Positions 51,925 to 59,945 of a DNA stretch of 64,000 nt are shown here, in pieces. Within the stretch, counting starts at the first letter, position 1, and each line of letters starts with the position of its first letter. The notes under the pieces were generated by a model, which worked only from the letters and a program-made list of their open reading frames with translations, did no database searches and had not been told where the DNA came from. The position numbers and the translations under genes were made by a program. The stretch comes from Poindextera sp036494815. Lineage in GTDB: Bacteria; Pseudomonadota; Alphaproteobacteria; Caulobacterales; Caulobacteraceae. Location: the NCBI GenBank assembly GCA_036494815.1, contig DASXNV010000088.1:5447-69446 (forward strand), read 5' to 3'.

Positions 51925-52386
51925 CTAGCCATGAATCCCGCCGAATTTGGTGGTCACCGACAGCACGATGACGATGGCCAACAGGAAAGGGATCTCGTTG
52001 GTCATGCGCCAGAACCGCTCTGAGCGAGTGTTGCGGTTTTCCGCGAAAGCCCGGCGGGCGCCGGCCAGAAAGCCGTGCCAACCGAACAGCACGACCAGCG
52101 CCGCGATCTTGGTCAGCATCCACGGGCTCATCCAGAAGTGGTGACCCAGCCGCTGAAGGTCAATCCCGACCAGGGCGCCGCCGAACAACAGGGTCATGAC
52201 CATGGCCGGGTTGATGATGATTCGCAGCAGTTTGCGTTCCATCACTTTGAAGGTCTCGTCCATCTCCGAACCCGGCGTGGCGCGGGTGTGGTAGGCGAAC
52301 AGGCGCGGCAGATAGAGCATCCCCGCCATCCAGGCTATCACAGCCACGATGTGCAGGCCGCGGATCAGGTCGAAATGCTCGATCAC
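51925..52386 (-). CDS. hemJ: Protoporphyrinogen oxidase HemJ
   Basis: A 153-residue four-helix membrane protein that oxidises protoporphyrinogen IX. It opens IRGLHIVAVIAWMAGMLYLPRLF with the conserved His and Tyr, and continues MERKLLRIIINPAMV and PWMLTKIAALVVLFGWHGFLA, all family landmarks. It overlaps hemH by four bases and completes a hemE-hemH-hemJ operon. Confidence 0.95.
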   Translation of the reverse strand: MIEHFDLIRGLHIVAVIAWMAGMLYLPRLFAYHTRATPGSEMDETFKVMERKLLRIIINPAMVMTLLFGGALVGIDLQRLGHHFWMSPWMLTKIAALVVLFGWHGFLAGARRAFAENRNTRSERFWRMTNEIPFLLAIVIVLSVTTKFGGIHG

Positions 52387-53444
52387 CGGGCGGTCTCCTC
52401 AGGGAGGTTCGGGCACTTCACCCAACAGGCTTCACAGGCATAGTTGGATCCCAGCCCGACGCCAACCGGTCGGTCCAGGGCGGCAGTGACCGAGTCGGCC
52501 AGACCGCCGATAAAAGCCTCGTGCAGGCCCAGGGCTGGAACCCGGACATAGGTCGGGCAGCCGAGCTTGTGAGCCAACTCGGCATAGTCGCGATCGAGCT
52601 CCACCAGGGTCTCGATATGTTCCGAGACAAAGGCGATCGGCGTAATCACGACACCCAGACCCTCCTTCGCCGCCTCGACGATGGCCTCTGGCGTCGACGG
52701 GCCAAGCCATTTCAGCGGCCCGACGCGGCTCTGATAACAGACCTTCCAATCCCAGTCGTCGCCCAGCCTCGCTGCTACAGCCGCCGCCGTGGCCTCGATC
52801 TGGGCCTGATAGGGATCGCCAGCCTCGATCACCTTTTCCGGCAAGCCGTGGGCCGAAAAAAACAGGCGCACATTCTTGGGCCGTCCGGCCTGGTCCCAGG
52901 CGGCCAAAATGCGCTGGACGTGCGCCTCGATAAACCCGTCCTGGACGGGATAGCAACAAACCGCCCGGCTGCGCCCCGGACCCCTGTAGGCCTTGGCCCA
53001 GGCTTTCAATGACGACGCGGTGGTGGTGGTCGAATACTGCGGATAGAGCGGCAGAAGCACGATCTCGTCCGGCTCGAATTGCGCCACCGCCTGTGCGGTC
53101 TCGTCACTGAACGGCCGCCAATAGCGCATGGCGACAAAGGTGCTTACCGTGCAGTTCGGCGCCCGCGCCGCGAGCACCGCCCTCAGGGCGTCGGCCTGGG
53201 CCTGGGTCTCGGCCAAGAGCGGCGAGCCGCCGCCCATCAAGGCATAGTTGGCCTGGGCGGAACGCTCACGCAGCCTGGAGATCAGCATAGCCAGGGGATA
53301 GCGGACCAGGGCCGGCGCCGCAATGATCGCCGGATCGGCGAACAGGTTGAACAGGAACGGCCGCACCGCCTTGAGCCGATCCGGCCCACCCAGATTGAAC
53401 AGGACCACCGCAACCCGCTTTGCCGGTCCAACGTCCCTGGCCAT
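52383..53444 (-). CDS. hemH: Ferrochelatase
   Basis: A 353-residue enzyme inserting iron into protoporphyrin IX. LFNLGGPDRLKAVRPFLFNLF at the start, QYSTTTTAS, FFSAHGLPEKVIEAGDPY with the metal-site His and IAFVSEHIETLVELD are diagnostic. The C-terminal tail has Cys337, Cys340 and Cys344 (CEACWVKC); Caulobacter ferrochelatase is reported to carry a [2Fe-2S] cluster, and this tail is where ligands would lie. The start is ATG 53444, sharing a base with the hemE stop. Confidence 0.97.
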   Translation of the reverse strand: MARDVGPAKRVAVVLFNLGGPDRLKAVRPFLFNLFADPAIIAAPALVRYPLAMLISRLRERSAQANYALMGGGSPLLAETQAQADALRAVLAARAPNCTVSTFVAMRYWRPFSDETAQAVAQFEPDEIVLLPLYPQYSTTTTASSLKAWAKAYRGPGRSRAVCCYPVQDGFIEAHVQRILAAWDQAGRPKNVRLFFSAHGLPEKVIEAGDPYQAQIEATAAAVAARLGDDWDWKVCYQSRVGPLKWLGPSTPEAIVEAAKEGLGVVITPIAFVSEHIETLVELDRDYAELAHKLGCPTYVRVPALGLHEAFIGGLADSVTAALDRPVGVGLGSNYACEACWVKCPNLPEETAR

Positions 53445-54490
53445 CAACCAGCTTTCTCGCCAGTGACACGGGCGAGCACCTGTTCCACATGGGCGATGGG
53501 CGTGTCCGGCAGAATGCCGTGCCCGAGGTTGAAGATATAGCGGCCGTCGCCCCACTGCTCGAGCAGTTGGTCGACACGGCGGTCCAGCCCCACCCCGCCC
53601 GCCCGCAACAGCAGCGGGTCCAGGGCGCCCTGAATGGTCACGCTCTGTTGCAGCCTTTTTCCCAAGGCCGCGCTGGCCTGCACGTCCAGCCCAACCCCGT
53701 CGACTCCGGCGTTCGCCGCATAGGCCTCGACCAGGCACCCGGCGCCGCGCGGAAAACCGATTACGGGGACGGTCACGCCGGCGGCCCTGAGACCGGCGAC
53801 GATCTTAGCGTGAGGCCGGGTGACGATGCGCTCGAACACATCCTCAGGCAGGGTCTCGGCCCAGGATTCGAACAGTTGCAGGGTTTGAGCCCCAGCCTTG
53901 GCCTGCATGACCAAATAGCGAATTGTGGCCTGGACCAGGATTTCGATCAGGGCGTCCAGGTCGTCGGGCTTTTGGAAGGCGAAGCTGCGCGCTCCAGAGC
54001 GGTCGCTGGAGCGGCCTTCAATCATATAGGTGGCGACGGTCCAGGGCGCCCCGGCGAAGCCGATCAGGGCCCGCTCTGGGTCCAGCATTGTGCGAACCAG
54101 GCTGAGGGTCTCGCCCACGGCGGCAAGACGGGCTGTCGACGCCTCAATCTCCCCTCGCAAAGCCTCTAGTTCTGGCAGGGCTCCAAGCCTCGGGCCCTCG
54201 CCGGTTTCGAACCAGACAGACTGGCCCAGCGCCTGGGGGAGCAGCAGGATGTCCGCGAACACGATGGCCGCGTCATAGGCAAAGCGCCGCATGGGCTGGA
54301 GGGTCGCCTCCGCCGCCATCTGCGGATTGAGGCAGAAGCTGATGAAGTCCGGCGCCTTGGTGCGCAGCTCGCGATATTCCGGCAGATAGCGCCCGGCCTG
54401 CCGCATGAACCAGATTGGCGGTCGGTCGACGGCCTCGCTGGTCAGAGCCTTGAGAAATCGAGGGGTGGGGGAGGGCGAGGCGGCGTTCAT
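53444..54490 (-). CDS. hemE: Uroporphyrinogen decarboxylase
   Basis: A 348-residue enzyme making coproporphyrinogen III. It has the signatures PPIWFMRQAGRYLPEYRELR and GFAGAPWTVATYMIEG. The ATG at 54490 is preferred over one at 54538 because MNAASPSPTPRFLKAL fits family length. It is the first gene of the haem operon; its upstream region is the proposed origin, as in Caulobacter, where the hemE promoter lies within Cori. Confidence 0.97.
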   Translation of the reverse strand: MNAASPSPTPRFLKALTSEAVDRPPIWFMRQAGRYLPEYRELRTKAPDFISFCLNPQMAAEATLQPMRRFAYDAAIVFADILLLPQALGQSVWFETGEGPRLGALPELEALRGEIEASTARLAAVGETLSLVRTMLDPERALIGFAGAPWTVATYMIEGRSSDRSGARSFAFQKPDDLDALIEILVQATIRYLVMQAKAGAQTLQLFESWAETLPEDVFERIVTRPHAKIVAGLRAAGVTVPVIGFPRGAGCLVEAYAANAGVDGVGLDVQASAALGKRLQQSVTIQGALDPLLLRAGGVGLDRRVDQLLEQWGDGRYIFNLGHGILPDTPIAHVEQVLARVTGEKAG

Positions 54491-54548
54491 CGCTCGTCTT
54501 AAACCCCGGAGAGCTCCAAGGCTCAAGTCCGAGAGCAAGCCTTATATC

Positions 54549-54563
54549 TTAAAGAAAGACTAA
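54549..54563. promoter_or_regulatory. CtrA-like box a (origin)
   Basis: TTAA-N7-CTAA in the AT-rich tract close to hemE. One mismatch from the consensus. Binding here could block both strand opening and hemE transcription. Confidence 0.55.
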
Positions 54564-54600
54564 GAAGGTTGAGGTGGAAGAGGGTAGGGCCAGGGACTTG

Positions 54601-54609
54601 AGTGGATAA
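54601..54609 (-). promoter_or_regulatory. DnaA-box-like site (origin)
   Basis: AGTGGATAA is the complement of TTATCCACT, eight of nine bases of the consensus TTATCCACA. A weaker candidate (TGTGGAAAG) lies at 54682-54690. Confidence 0.6.
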
Positions 54610-54719
54610 CTCCCGGGAAGTGAACCCGAGTCACCGTTCTTCAAACCGCTGCGACCAAATGTCCACCGCGGCGGACTGGGCTGTGGAAAGCGGGGATAGA
54701 TCTCAAGGCAGCGAATTTC

Positions 54720-54734
54720 TTAACAAAAGGTAAA
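54720..54734. promoter_or_regulatory. CtrA-like box b (origin)
   Basis: TTAA-N7-TAAA in the middle of the origin region, one mismatch from the consensus. Confidence 0.6.
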
Positions 54735-54926
54735 CGGCCCTTGGGGGCGACTCAGGGAGGCGGGGATCGGCGCCCAATCGGTGAACTATGACATTCCGAT
54801 GACAGTTTGTCGCATCCGGTCTGGGGAAGAAGAGCGCGACAAAAGCCGATCCATCCCAATGCGGCTTGGCAAACCGGTCACGAGCGGCTTTTCTCCCCAA
54901 CCATCCCCTACTCCACCCGCCATGTG

Positions 54927-54941
54927 TTAACGATTCGTTAA
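54927..54941. promoter_or_regulatory. CtrA box c (origin), perfect
   Basis: TTAACGATTCGTTAA is an exact TTAA-N7-TTAA match and is itself nearly palindromic. It lies 56 bases before the ppsR start and could also control that promoter. Confidence 0.8.
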
Positions 54942-54996
54942 CCGGCGCTCCACAGGCGGCCATGACCCTGAACGCAATCAAGAACGCGACCGGCCG

Positions 54997-55842
54997 ATGA
55001 GCGGTTCACGCTTCGCGACCTATTTTCATGTCCATCTGGTGTCGGATTCCACCGGCGAGACGCTCAACGCCCTGGCCCGGGCCGTCTGCGCCCGGTTCGA
55101 TGACGTCCTGCCCATCGAGCACATCTATTCGCTGGTTCGCTCCGACCGTCAGCTGGAGCGGGTGTTGCAGGAGATCGGCGGCGCGCCGGGGGTGGTCATC
55201 CACACGATCGTCGACCGCGATCTGCGCGCCCACCTGGAAAAGGGCTGCCGCGAACTGGAAATGACCTGTGTGGCCGCGCTGGATCCGTTGGTCGCCGCCC
55301 TTGGTCGCTATCTGGGGGCCTCCCTGACCACCCGGGTCGGGGTCCAGCACGCCCTGGACAACGACTATTTCAACAGGATGGACGCGCTCAACTACGCCAT
55401 CGGCCACGACGACGGCCAGGGCACCGACGACTTGGAAAGCGCCGACGTGGTGTTGGTGGGAGTCAGCCGCACCTCCAAAACCCCGACCTGCATCTATCTG
55501 GCTCACCGGGGGGTGCGGGCCGCCAATGTGCCGCTCGTGCCAGGGTCGGAGCCGCCGGCGAATCTGACGGCGCTGAAGCGTCCGGTGGTGATCGGTCTGA
55601 CCGTATCGCCTGACCGGCTGATCCAGATCCGCCGCAACCGCCTGCTCAATCTGCGAGAGGACCGCGAAAGCAGCTATATCGAGATCGAATCGGTGCGCGA
55701 CGAGATCGTCCGCGCCCGCCGCATGTTCGAACGTCAGGGCTGGCCGGTGATCGACGTGACCCGGCGGTCCGTCGAGGAAACCGCGGCCCAGGTGATCAAT
55801 GTCATCACCGCGGGAGGCGGGCAGATCGAGGTGCTGTCTTGA
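54997..55842 (+). CDS. ppsR: Pyruvate,phosphate dikinase/PEP synthase regulatory protein
   Basis: A 281-residue bifunctional kinase/phosphorylase of the DUF299 family. The opening FHVHLVSDSTGETLNALARA, the P-loop-like GVSRTSKTPTCIYLAHRG, and DVTRRSVEETAAQVI near the C-terminus are diagnostic. It modifies a Thr of PPDK or PEP synthase, switching gluconeogenic flux. Which target applies is not decided by the sequence. It is the first gene to the right of the origin, coupled to maf by TTGA. Confidence 0.93.
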   Translation: MSGSRFATYFHVHLVSDSTGETLNALARAVCARFDDVLPIEHIYSLVRSDRQLERVLQEIGGAPGVVIHTIVDRDLRAHLEKGCRELEMTCVAALDPLVAALGRYLGASLTTRVGVQHALDNDYFNRMDALNYAIGHDDGQGTDDLESADVVLVGVSRTSKTPTCIYLAHRGVRAANVPLVPGSEPPANLTALKRPVVIGLTVSPDRLIQIRRNRLLNLREDRESSYIEIESVRDEIVRARRMFERQGWPVIDVTRRSVEETAAQVINVITAGGGQIEVLS

Positions 55843-56432
55843 AGCCCGTAGTGCTTGCGTCTCAGAGCCAGTCCCGGGCCGCCCTCCTATCCGCCGCTGG
55901 CGTGAGCTTCACGAAGGTCAGTTCCGGGGTCGATGAAACGTCGATCAAGAACCAGATGCTCGCGGAAGGCGCTACGCCGTTGCAGATCGCCGCCGCATTG
56001 GGAGAGGCCAAGGCCCTGGCGGTGTCCGCCCACACTCCGGGCCTCGTCATCGGCGCCGACCAGACCCTGGAGCTGGATGAAAAGCTGTACGACAAGGCCG
56101 ACACATTGGAGGGAGCCCGCGAGCGCCTGTGGGCTTTCCGCGGCCGCACCCACCAGCTGCATGGCGGCCTGACCCTGGCCGAGAACGGCGCCGTGGTCTG
56201 GCGCTATACCGAAAGCTCCAGCCTGACCGTGCGGGACTTTTCCGACGCGTTTCTGGACGACTATCTGGAGCGGCACGGCCAGGCGGTCCTGTCCTCGGTC
56301 GGCTGCTATCATCTGGAGGGGGCCGGCGCGCAGCTGTTCGAGCGGATCGAGGGCGACTATTTCGCCATCCTTGGCCTGCCCTTGCTGCCCCTGCTGGCGG
56401 TGTTGCGCGAACGCGGAGCCATCCCCGCATGA
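55839..56432 (+). CDS. maf: Maf family nucleotide pyrophosphatase
   Basis: A 197-residue house-cleaning enzyme that hydrolyses non-canonical or pyrimidine nucleoside triphosphates. VVLASQSQSRAALLSAAGV at the start, GADQTLELDEKLYDKADT in the centre, and EGDYFAILGLPLLPLLAVLRE at the end match the family. The start is TTG 55839, overlapping the ppsR stop, and it overlaps aroE by ATGA. Confidence 0.93.
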   Translation: MKPVVLASQSQSRAALLSAAGVSFTKVSSGVDETSIKNQMLAEGATPLQIAAALGEAKALAVSAHTPGLVIGADQTLELDEKLYDKADTLEGARERLWAFRGRTHQLHGGLTLAENGAVVWRYTESSSLTVRDFSDAFLDDYLERHGQAVLSSVGCYHLEGAGAQLFERIEGDYFAILGLPLLPLLAVLRERGAIPA

Positions 56433-57286
56433 CCCGGCTCAGCGGCGCCACGCGGCTGGCCGGAGTGGTCGGCCGCCCGGTGCGCCATTCCCTCAGCCCC
56501 TTGATCCACAACGCCTGGCTGACCGCCGCCGGGATCGACGGGGCCTATATAGTCCTCAGCCCGACCGAAAACGGATTCCCCCATCTGATCGAAGGCCTGC
56601 GTGGCGGCTCGCTCGTCGGGCTGAATGTGACCCTGCCGTTCAAGGAAGCCGCCTTGGCCGCGGCCGATCGGGCCAGCGAGCGGGCGCGGCTGGCCGGGGC
56701 GGCCAACCTGCTGCTATTCGCCGACGATGGCGCGGTGGTGGCCGACAACACCGACGGCGAGGGACTGTTGGGCGCATTTCGCGACCAGGCCCCGAACTTC
56801 GATCCGGCCGCGGGGCCGGTGGTGATCCTGGGCGCGGGCGGCGCCGCCCGGGGCGCGGCGGCGGCCTTCCTTCAGGCCGGCGCCCCCAAGGTACGGCTGG
56901 TCAATCGAACGCGGGCGCGCGCCGAGGTCATCGCCCTGGCCCTGGGTGACCGGGTTCAAGCCTTTGGCTGGGCCGAATTGCCGGGGGTGCTGGATGACGC
57001 CGCCGCCCTGATCAACGCCACCTCGCTGGGCCTGGAAGGTCACGATCCGCTGGATGTGGACCTGACCGGCCTGCCCACCGCCGCGCCGGTGATGGACATG
57101 GTCTATCGTCCGCTGCTGACCCGGCTGCTGGAGGATGCGGCGCGGGCCGGCCACCCCACGGTCGATGGCCTGGAAATGCTGATCCTGCAGGCGGCGCCTT
57201 CGTTCCAGGCCTTTTTTGGCCAGGTCCCGCCAGCCGATGTGGACGCGCGCGCCCTGGCCCTGGCCGCCCTGGAAGAAAACCCATGA
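56429..57286 (+). CDS. aroE: Shikimate dehydrogenase
   Basis: A 285-residue NADPH enzyme of aromatic amino acid synthesis. It has the substrate motif GRPVRHSLSPLIHNAWL, catalytic Lys in LNVTLPFKEAA, NTDGEG with the catalytic Asp, and the NADP loop ILGAGGAARGAA with NRTRARAE. It is coupled to maf and coaE by four-base overlaps. Confidence 0.97.
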   Translation: MTRLSGATRLAGVVGRPVRHSLSPLIHNAWLTAAGIDGAYIVLSPTENGFPHLIEGLRGGSLVGLNVTLPFKEAALAAADRASERARLAGAANLLLFADDGAVVADNTDGEGLLGAFRDQAPNFDPAAGPVVILGAGGAARGAAAAFLQAGAPKVRLVNRTRARAEVIALALGDRVQAFGWAELPGVLDDAAALINATSLGLEGHDPLDVDLTGLPTAAPVMDMVYRPLLTRLLEDAARAGHPTVDGLEMLILQAAPSFQAFFGQVPPADVDARALALAALEENP

Positions 57287-57927
57287 TCGTCATTGGCCTC
57301 ACCGGCTCCATCGGCATGGGCAAGTCGACCACCGCGGCGATGTTCGCGGCGGAGGGGATCCCCGTGTATGACGCCGACGCCGAAGTCCATGCGCTCTATG
57401 CGTCCGACGGGGCCGCGGTGGCGCCGATCGAAGCCGCTTTTCCCGGCGTGGTTCAGAGCGGGGCCGTCGACAGGGCGTTGCTCAGCCAGAAGGTGCTGGG
57501 CGACGATGCGGCCATGAAGCGGCTTGAAGCCATCGTCCACCCCCTGGTGGGCGCGAGCCGCGCCGGCTTCTTCGAGGCGGCGGCGGCCAAGAACGCCGAC
57601 ATCGTGGTGCTCGACATCCCGCTGCTGTTCGAAACCGGTGGCGAAAAGCGGGTTGACGCCGTGGTGGTGGTCACTGCGCCCCCCGATATCCAGCGCAGCC
57701 GGGTGTTGGAGCGGCCTGGCATGGCGGAGAAGAAATTCGACGCCATCCTGGCGCGGCAGATGGCGGACGCGGAAAAGCGCGCACGGGCTCACTTCGTCAT
57801 CGATACGGGAAAAGGCCTGGAGCCCGCTCGCGACCAAGTGCGCCAGGTTCTGGCCGAGTTGCGATCGCCCGACGGTCTAGCGCGCTGTAAAGCCGCGCTT
57901 GAAGCGGGCGGCGAAGCGATCCAATGA
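57283..57927 (+). CDS. coaE: Dephospho-CoA kinase
   Basis: A 214-residue P-loop kinase for the last step of coenzyme A synthesis. Walker A is GLTGSIGMGKST; YDADAEVHALY and LDIPLLFETGGEKRVDAVVVV follow as expected. It overlaps aroE as ATGA and is seven bases from the dnaQ start. Confidence 0.97.
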   Translation: MIVIGLTGSIGMGKSTTAAMFAAEGIPVYDADAEVHALYASDGAAVAPIEAAFPGVVQSGAVDRALLSQKVLGDDAAMKRLEAIVHPLVGASRAGFFEAAAAKNADIVVLDIPLLFETGGEKRVDAVVVVTAPPDIQRSRVLERPGMAEKKFDAILARQMADAEKRARAHFVIDTGKGLEPARDQVRQVLAELRSPDGLARCKAALEAGGEAIQ

Positions 57928-57934
57928 TCGGCTC

Positions 57935-58648
57935 ATGTCCCGCGAGATCGTCCTAGACACCGAAACCACCGGCCTGGATCCTAAGACCGGCCACCGGCTG
58001 GTGGAAGTCGGCTGTATCGAGATTGTGGATTATCTGCCTACGGGCCGAAACTTTCACCGCTACATCCATCCGGAGCGGGAGATCGACCCTGAAGCCGAGC
58101 GCGTGCACGGCATTTCGCTCAGCTTCCTGGCCGACAAGCCGAAGTTTCATCATCCGGACGTCTGCGACGCGCTGTTGGAGTTCATCGGCGACTCCCCCGT
58201 GGTGGCGCACAACGCCCCCTTTGACCGCGGCTTCATCAATCATGAGCTGAAACGGGCCAATCGAACCATTGTCGCCGACGCGCGCTGGATCGATACCCTG
58301 CCCCTGGCCCAGAAGAAATTTCCGGGCATGTACAATTCGCTCGACGCCTTGTGTAAACGCTTCAAGATCTCGTTGGCCGACCGCACCAAGCACGGCGCCC
58401 TGATCGACGCCCAGCTATTGGCCGGTGTCTATCTGGAGCTGCGCGGCGGCAAGGAGCGCGGCCTGGACCTGACGCCCCAAACCCAGCGCAAGGTCGAGGT
58501 CGATATCGTTACGGTCACTCACAGCCCGCGTCCTCGACCCTTGGCGCCGCGATCCACCGACGTCGAGCGCGCGGCGCACGAAGCTTTCGTGCGCGGAACG
58601 CTCAAAGGCGGCGCGGTCTGGGCGAAATTTGGCGTTGCGCCGGAATAA
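57935..58648 (+). CDS. dnaQ: DNA polymerase III epsilon subunit (proofreading exonuclease)
   Basis: A 237-residue DEDDh 3'-5' exonuclease. Exo I is VLDTETTGLD, Exo II is VVAHNAPFDRGFINHEL, Exo III epsilon is HGALIDAQLLAGVY. The ATG at 57935 gives MSREIVLDTETTG. The C-terminal tail after residue 190 should bind the alpha subunit. It is convergent with secB, three bases away. Confidence 0.97.
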   Translation: MSREIVLDTETTGLDPKTGHRLVEVGCIEIVDYLPTGRNFHRYIHPEREIDPEAERVHGISLSFLADKPKFHHPDVCDALLEFIGDSPVVAHNAPFDRGFINHELKRANRTIVADARWIDTLPLAQKKFPGMYNSLDALCKRFKISLADRTKHGALIDAQLLAGVYLELRGGKERGLDLTPQTQRKVEVDIVTVTHSPRPRPLAPRSTDVERAAHEAFVRGTLKGGAVWAKFGVAPE

Positions 58649-58651
58649 GGC

Positions 58652-59137
58652 TTAAGCCTGACCGGCGGCCGGGCCGTCGAGCTGCGAACGGCGCGCGGCA
58701 TAGACGGCCACGAAATCGATCGGATCGATCATGAAGGGCGGGAAGCCGCCCTCGGTGGTCATGTCGGCGATCACGCGGCGGGCGAAGGGAAACAGGAACC
58801 GGGGGCATTCGATCAAGAGCACCGGCTCCAGCTCAGCTTCCGGAATGCCGGTAACCTGGAACAGGCCGCCATAGACCAACTCGACCTGGAACACCGCTTC
58901 GCCCTCAGACTTGGCCGTGGCGGTGAGCTTCAGGTCGACTTCATACAGCTCGTCCGGCCGCGCCCGGGCGTTCATCTCCACGCCCAGTTCGATCTGGGGC
59001 TGGATGCCGCCGGCCCGCAGGGATTCGGGCGCCCGCGGGTTTTCGAACGACAGGTCCCGGATGAATTGAGCCAGAACGCGCATGCCCGGGCCTTCGGCGG
59101 CGGGGGCGGCGGCGCCCAGGAGGTCGGTGTCGGTCAT
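58652..59137 (-). CDS. secB: Protein-export chaperone SecB
   Basis: A 161-residue tetrameric chaperone that delivers unfolded preproteins to SecA. FIRDLSFENPRAPESLRAG, ELYEVDLKLTATAKSEGEAVFQVELVYGGLF, LIECPRFLFPFARRVIADMT and GGFPPFMIDPIDF are signature blocks. It starts at ATG 59137, divergent from the Tim44-like gene with about 200 bases between. Confidence 0.97.
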   Translation of the reverse strand: MTDTDLLGAAAPAAEGPGMRVLAQFIRDLSFENPRAPESLRAGGIQPQIELGVEMNARARPDELYEVDLKLTATAKSEGEAVFQVELVYGGLFQVTGIPEAELEPVLLIECPRFLFPFARRVIADMTTEGGFPPFMIDPIDFVAVYAARRSQLDGPAAGQA

Positions 59138-59336
59138 GTAAGAGCGGGTCCCATTGGCAGGATTGCGGGCCGGAAAACAACGGCGCGCCTTGGAGGCTTG
59201 AACCGGGGCTGCTATCACGGGGAGAACCCTGGCGCAACGCGGCGCCTGACGCGGCGCGCGAGGCGGACTATATTGCGCTGTCCGACGGAACAGCGATCCT
59301 CGCTGAACCGTCGGCGAACATCAAATCGGTATCGCT

Positions 59337-59945
59337 GTGCAAGTCTTGGAACTGCTCATTCTGGCCGCTGTGGCCGCCGTGGCGCTCTATCAGCTCTACG
59401 CGGTTCTCGGCCGGCGCGTGGGTCGCCAGCCGGAGGATGGCCTGGCGCCGTCCCTGCGCCGGGCGATGCGGGCGGAACCGGCCGCGCCCGAGGCCGACGC
59501 CGCCCCGGCGCCTGCCGGGGTCGCGGCGATCCGCGCCCGGGACGCCAGTTTCGACCTCAGCCGTTTCCTTGATGGCGCGCGCATCGCCTATGAAAGCATC
59601 GTCAAAGCCTTCGCCACCGGCGATCGCGACACCTTGCGCAAGCTGGTGTCGGAGGAGGTCTTCGCCCGTTTCGATCCGGCGATCACCGAACGCGCGGCGC
59701 AGGAGCGCAGCGAAACGGTGGAGTTTCTTCACCCAGCCCGCACGGATCTGGATTTCGCTGAAGTCGATGGCGACCTGGCCCGCGCCAAGGTCAGGTTCCT
59801 GGCTGAGCTGCGTAGTCGCACCAAGGGCCCGGACGGCGAGGCTGTGGATGACCGTCGCACCGCTGAGGTCTGGACCTTCGAACGCAAGTTCTCCAGCAAG
59901 GACCCCAACTGGACGCTGGTCCGGGTCGACGCCGCGGAGTCGTGA
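59337..59945 (+). CDS. timA: Tim44/TimA-like membrane-anchored protein
   Basis: A 202-residue protein: one N-terminal helix (LLILAAVAAVALYQLYAVL), a basic Pro/Ala linker, and a Tim44-like domain (about 70-200) with RIAYESIVKAFATGDRDTLRKLVSEEVFARF and EVWTFERKFSSKDPNWTLVRV. Bacterial TimA is the ancestor of mitochondrial import subunit Tim44 and sits beside mltA-smr-secB in Caulobacterales. The start is GTG 59337; it overlaps mltA as GTGA. Confidence 0.9.
   Translation: MQVLELLILAAVAAVALYQLYAVLGRRVGRQPEDGLAPSLRRAMRAEPAAPEADAAPAPAGVAAIRARDASFDLSRFLDGARIAYESIVKAFATGDRDTLRKLVSEEVFARFDPAITERAAQERSETVEFLHPARTDLDFAEVDGDLARAKVRFLAELRSRTKGPDGEAVDDRRTAEVWTFERKFSSKDPNWTLVRVDAAES

Larger units (their letters stand above)
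54491..54996. other. Probable chromosomal replication origin (Cori-like)
   Basis: The largest gene-free gap (506 bases) lies between hemE and ppsR, the position of Cori in Caulobacter crescentus. It contains an AT-rich tract (54541-54570), one perfect and two near-perfect CtrA boxes, a DnaA-box-like AGTGGATAA, and two TCCCCA hexamers (54822-54827 minus, 54894-54899 plus) resembling the weak DnaA W-boxes. Gene orientation reverses across it, and parS/parAB lie 5-12 kb to the left. I could not place an IHF site. Confidence 0.85.

Noticed and set aside
54703..54981. Minus-strand frame of 92 codons in the origin gap
   Set aside because: Low-complexity, Arg/Pro-rich product with no ribosome-binding site; it covers the CtrA boxes and would be out of place in an origin.
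54491..54996. IHF-binding site in the origin
   Set aside because: No segment met the WATCAA-N4-TTR pattern well enough; AATCGGTGAACTA near 54777 has several mismatches.
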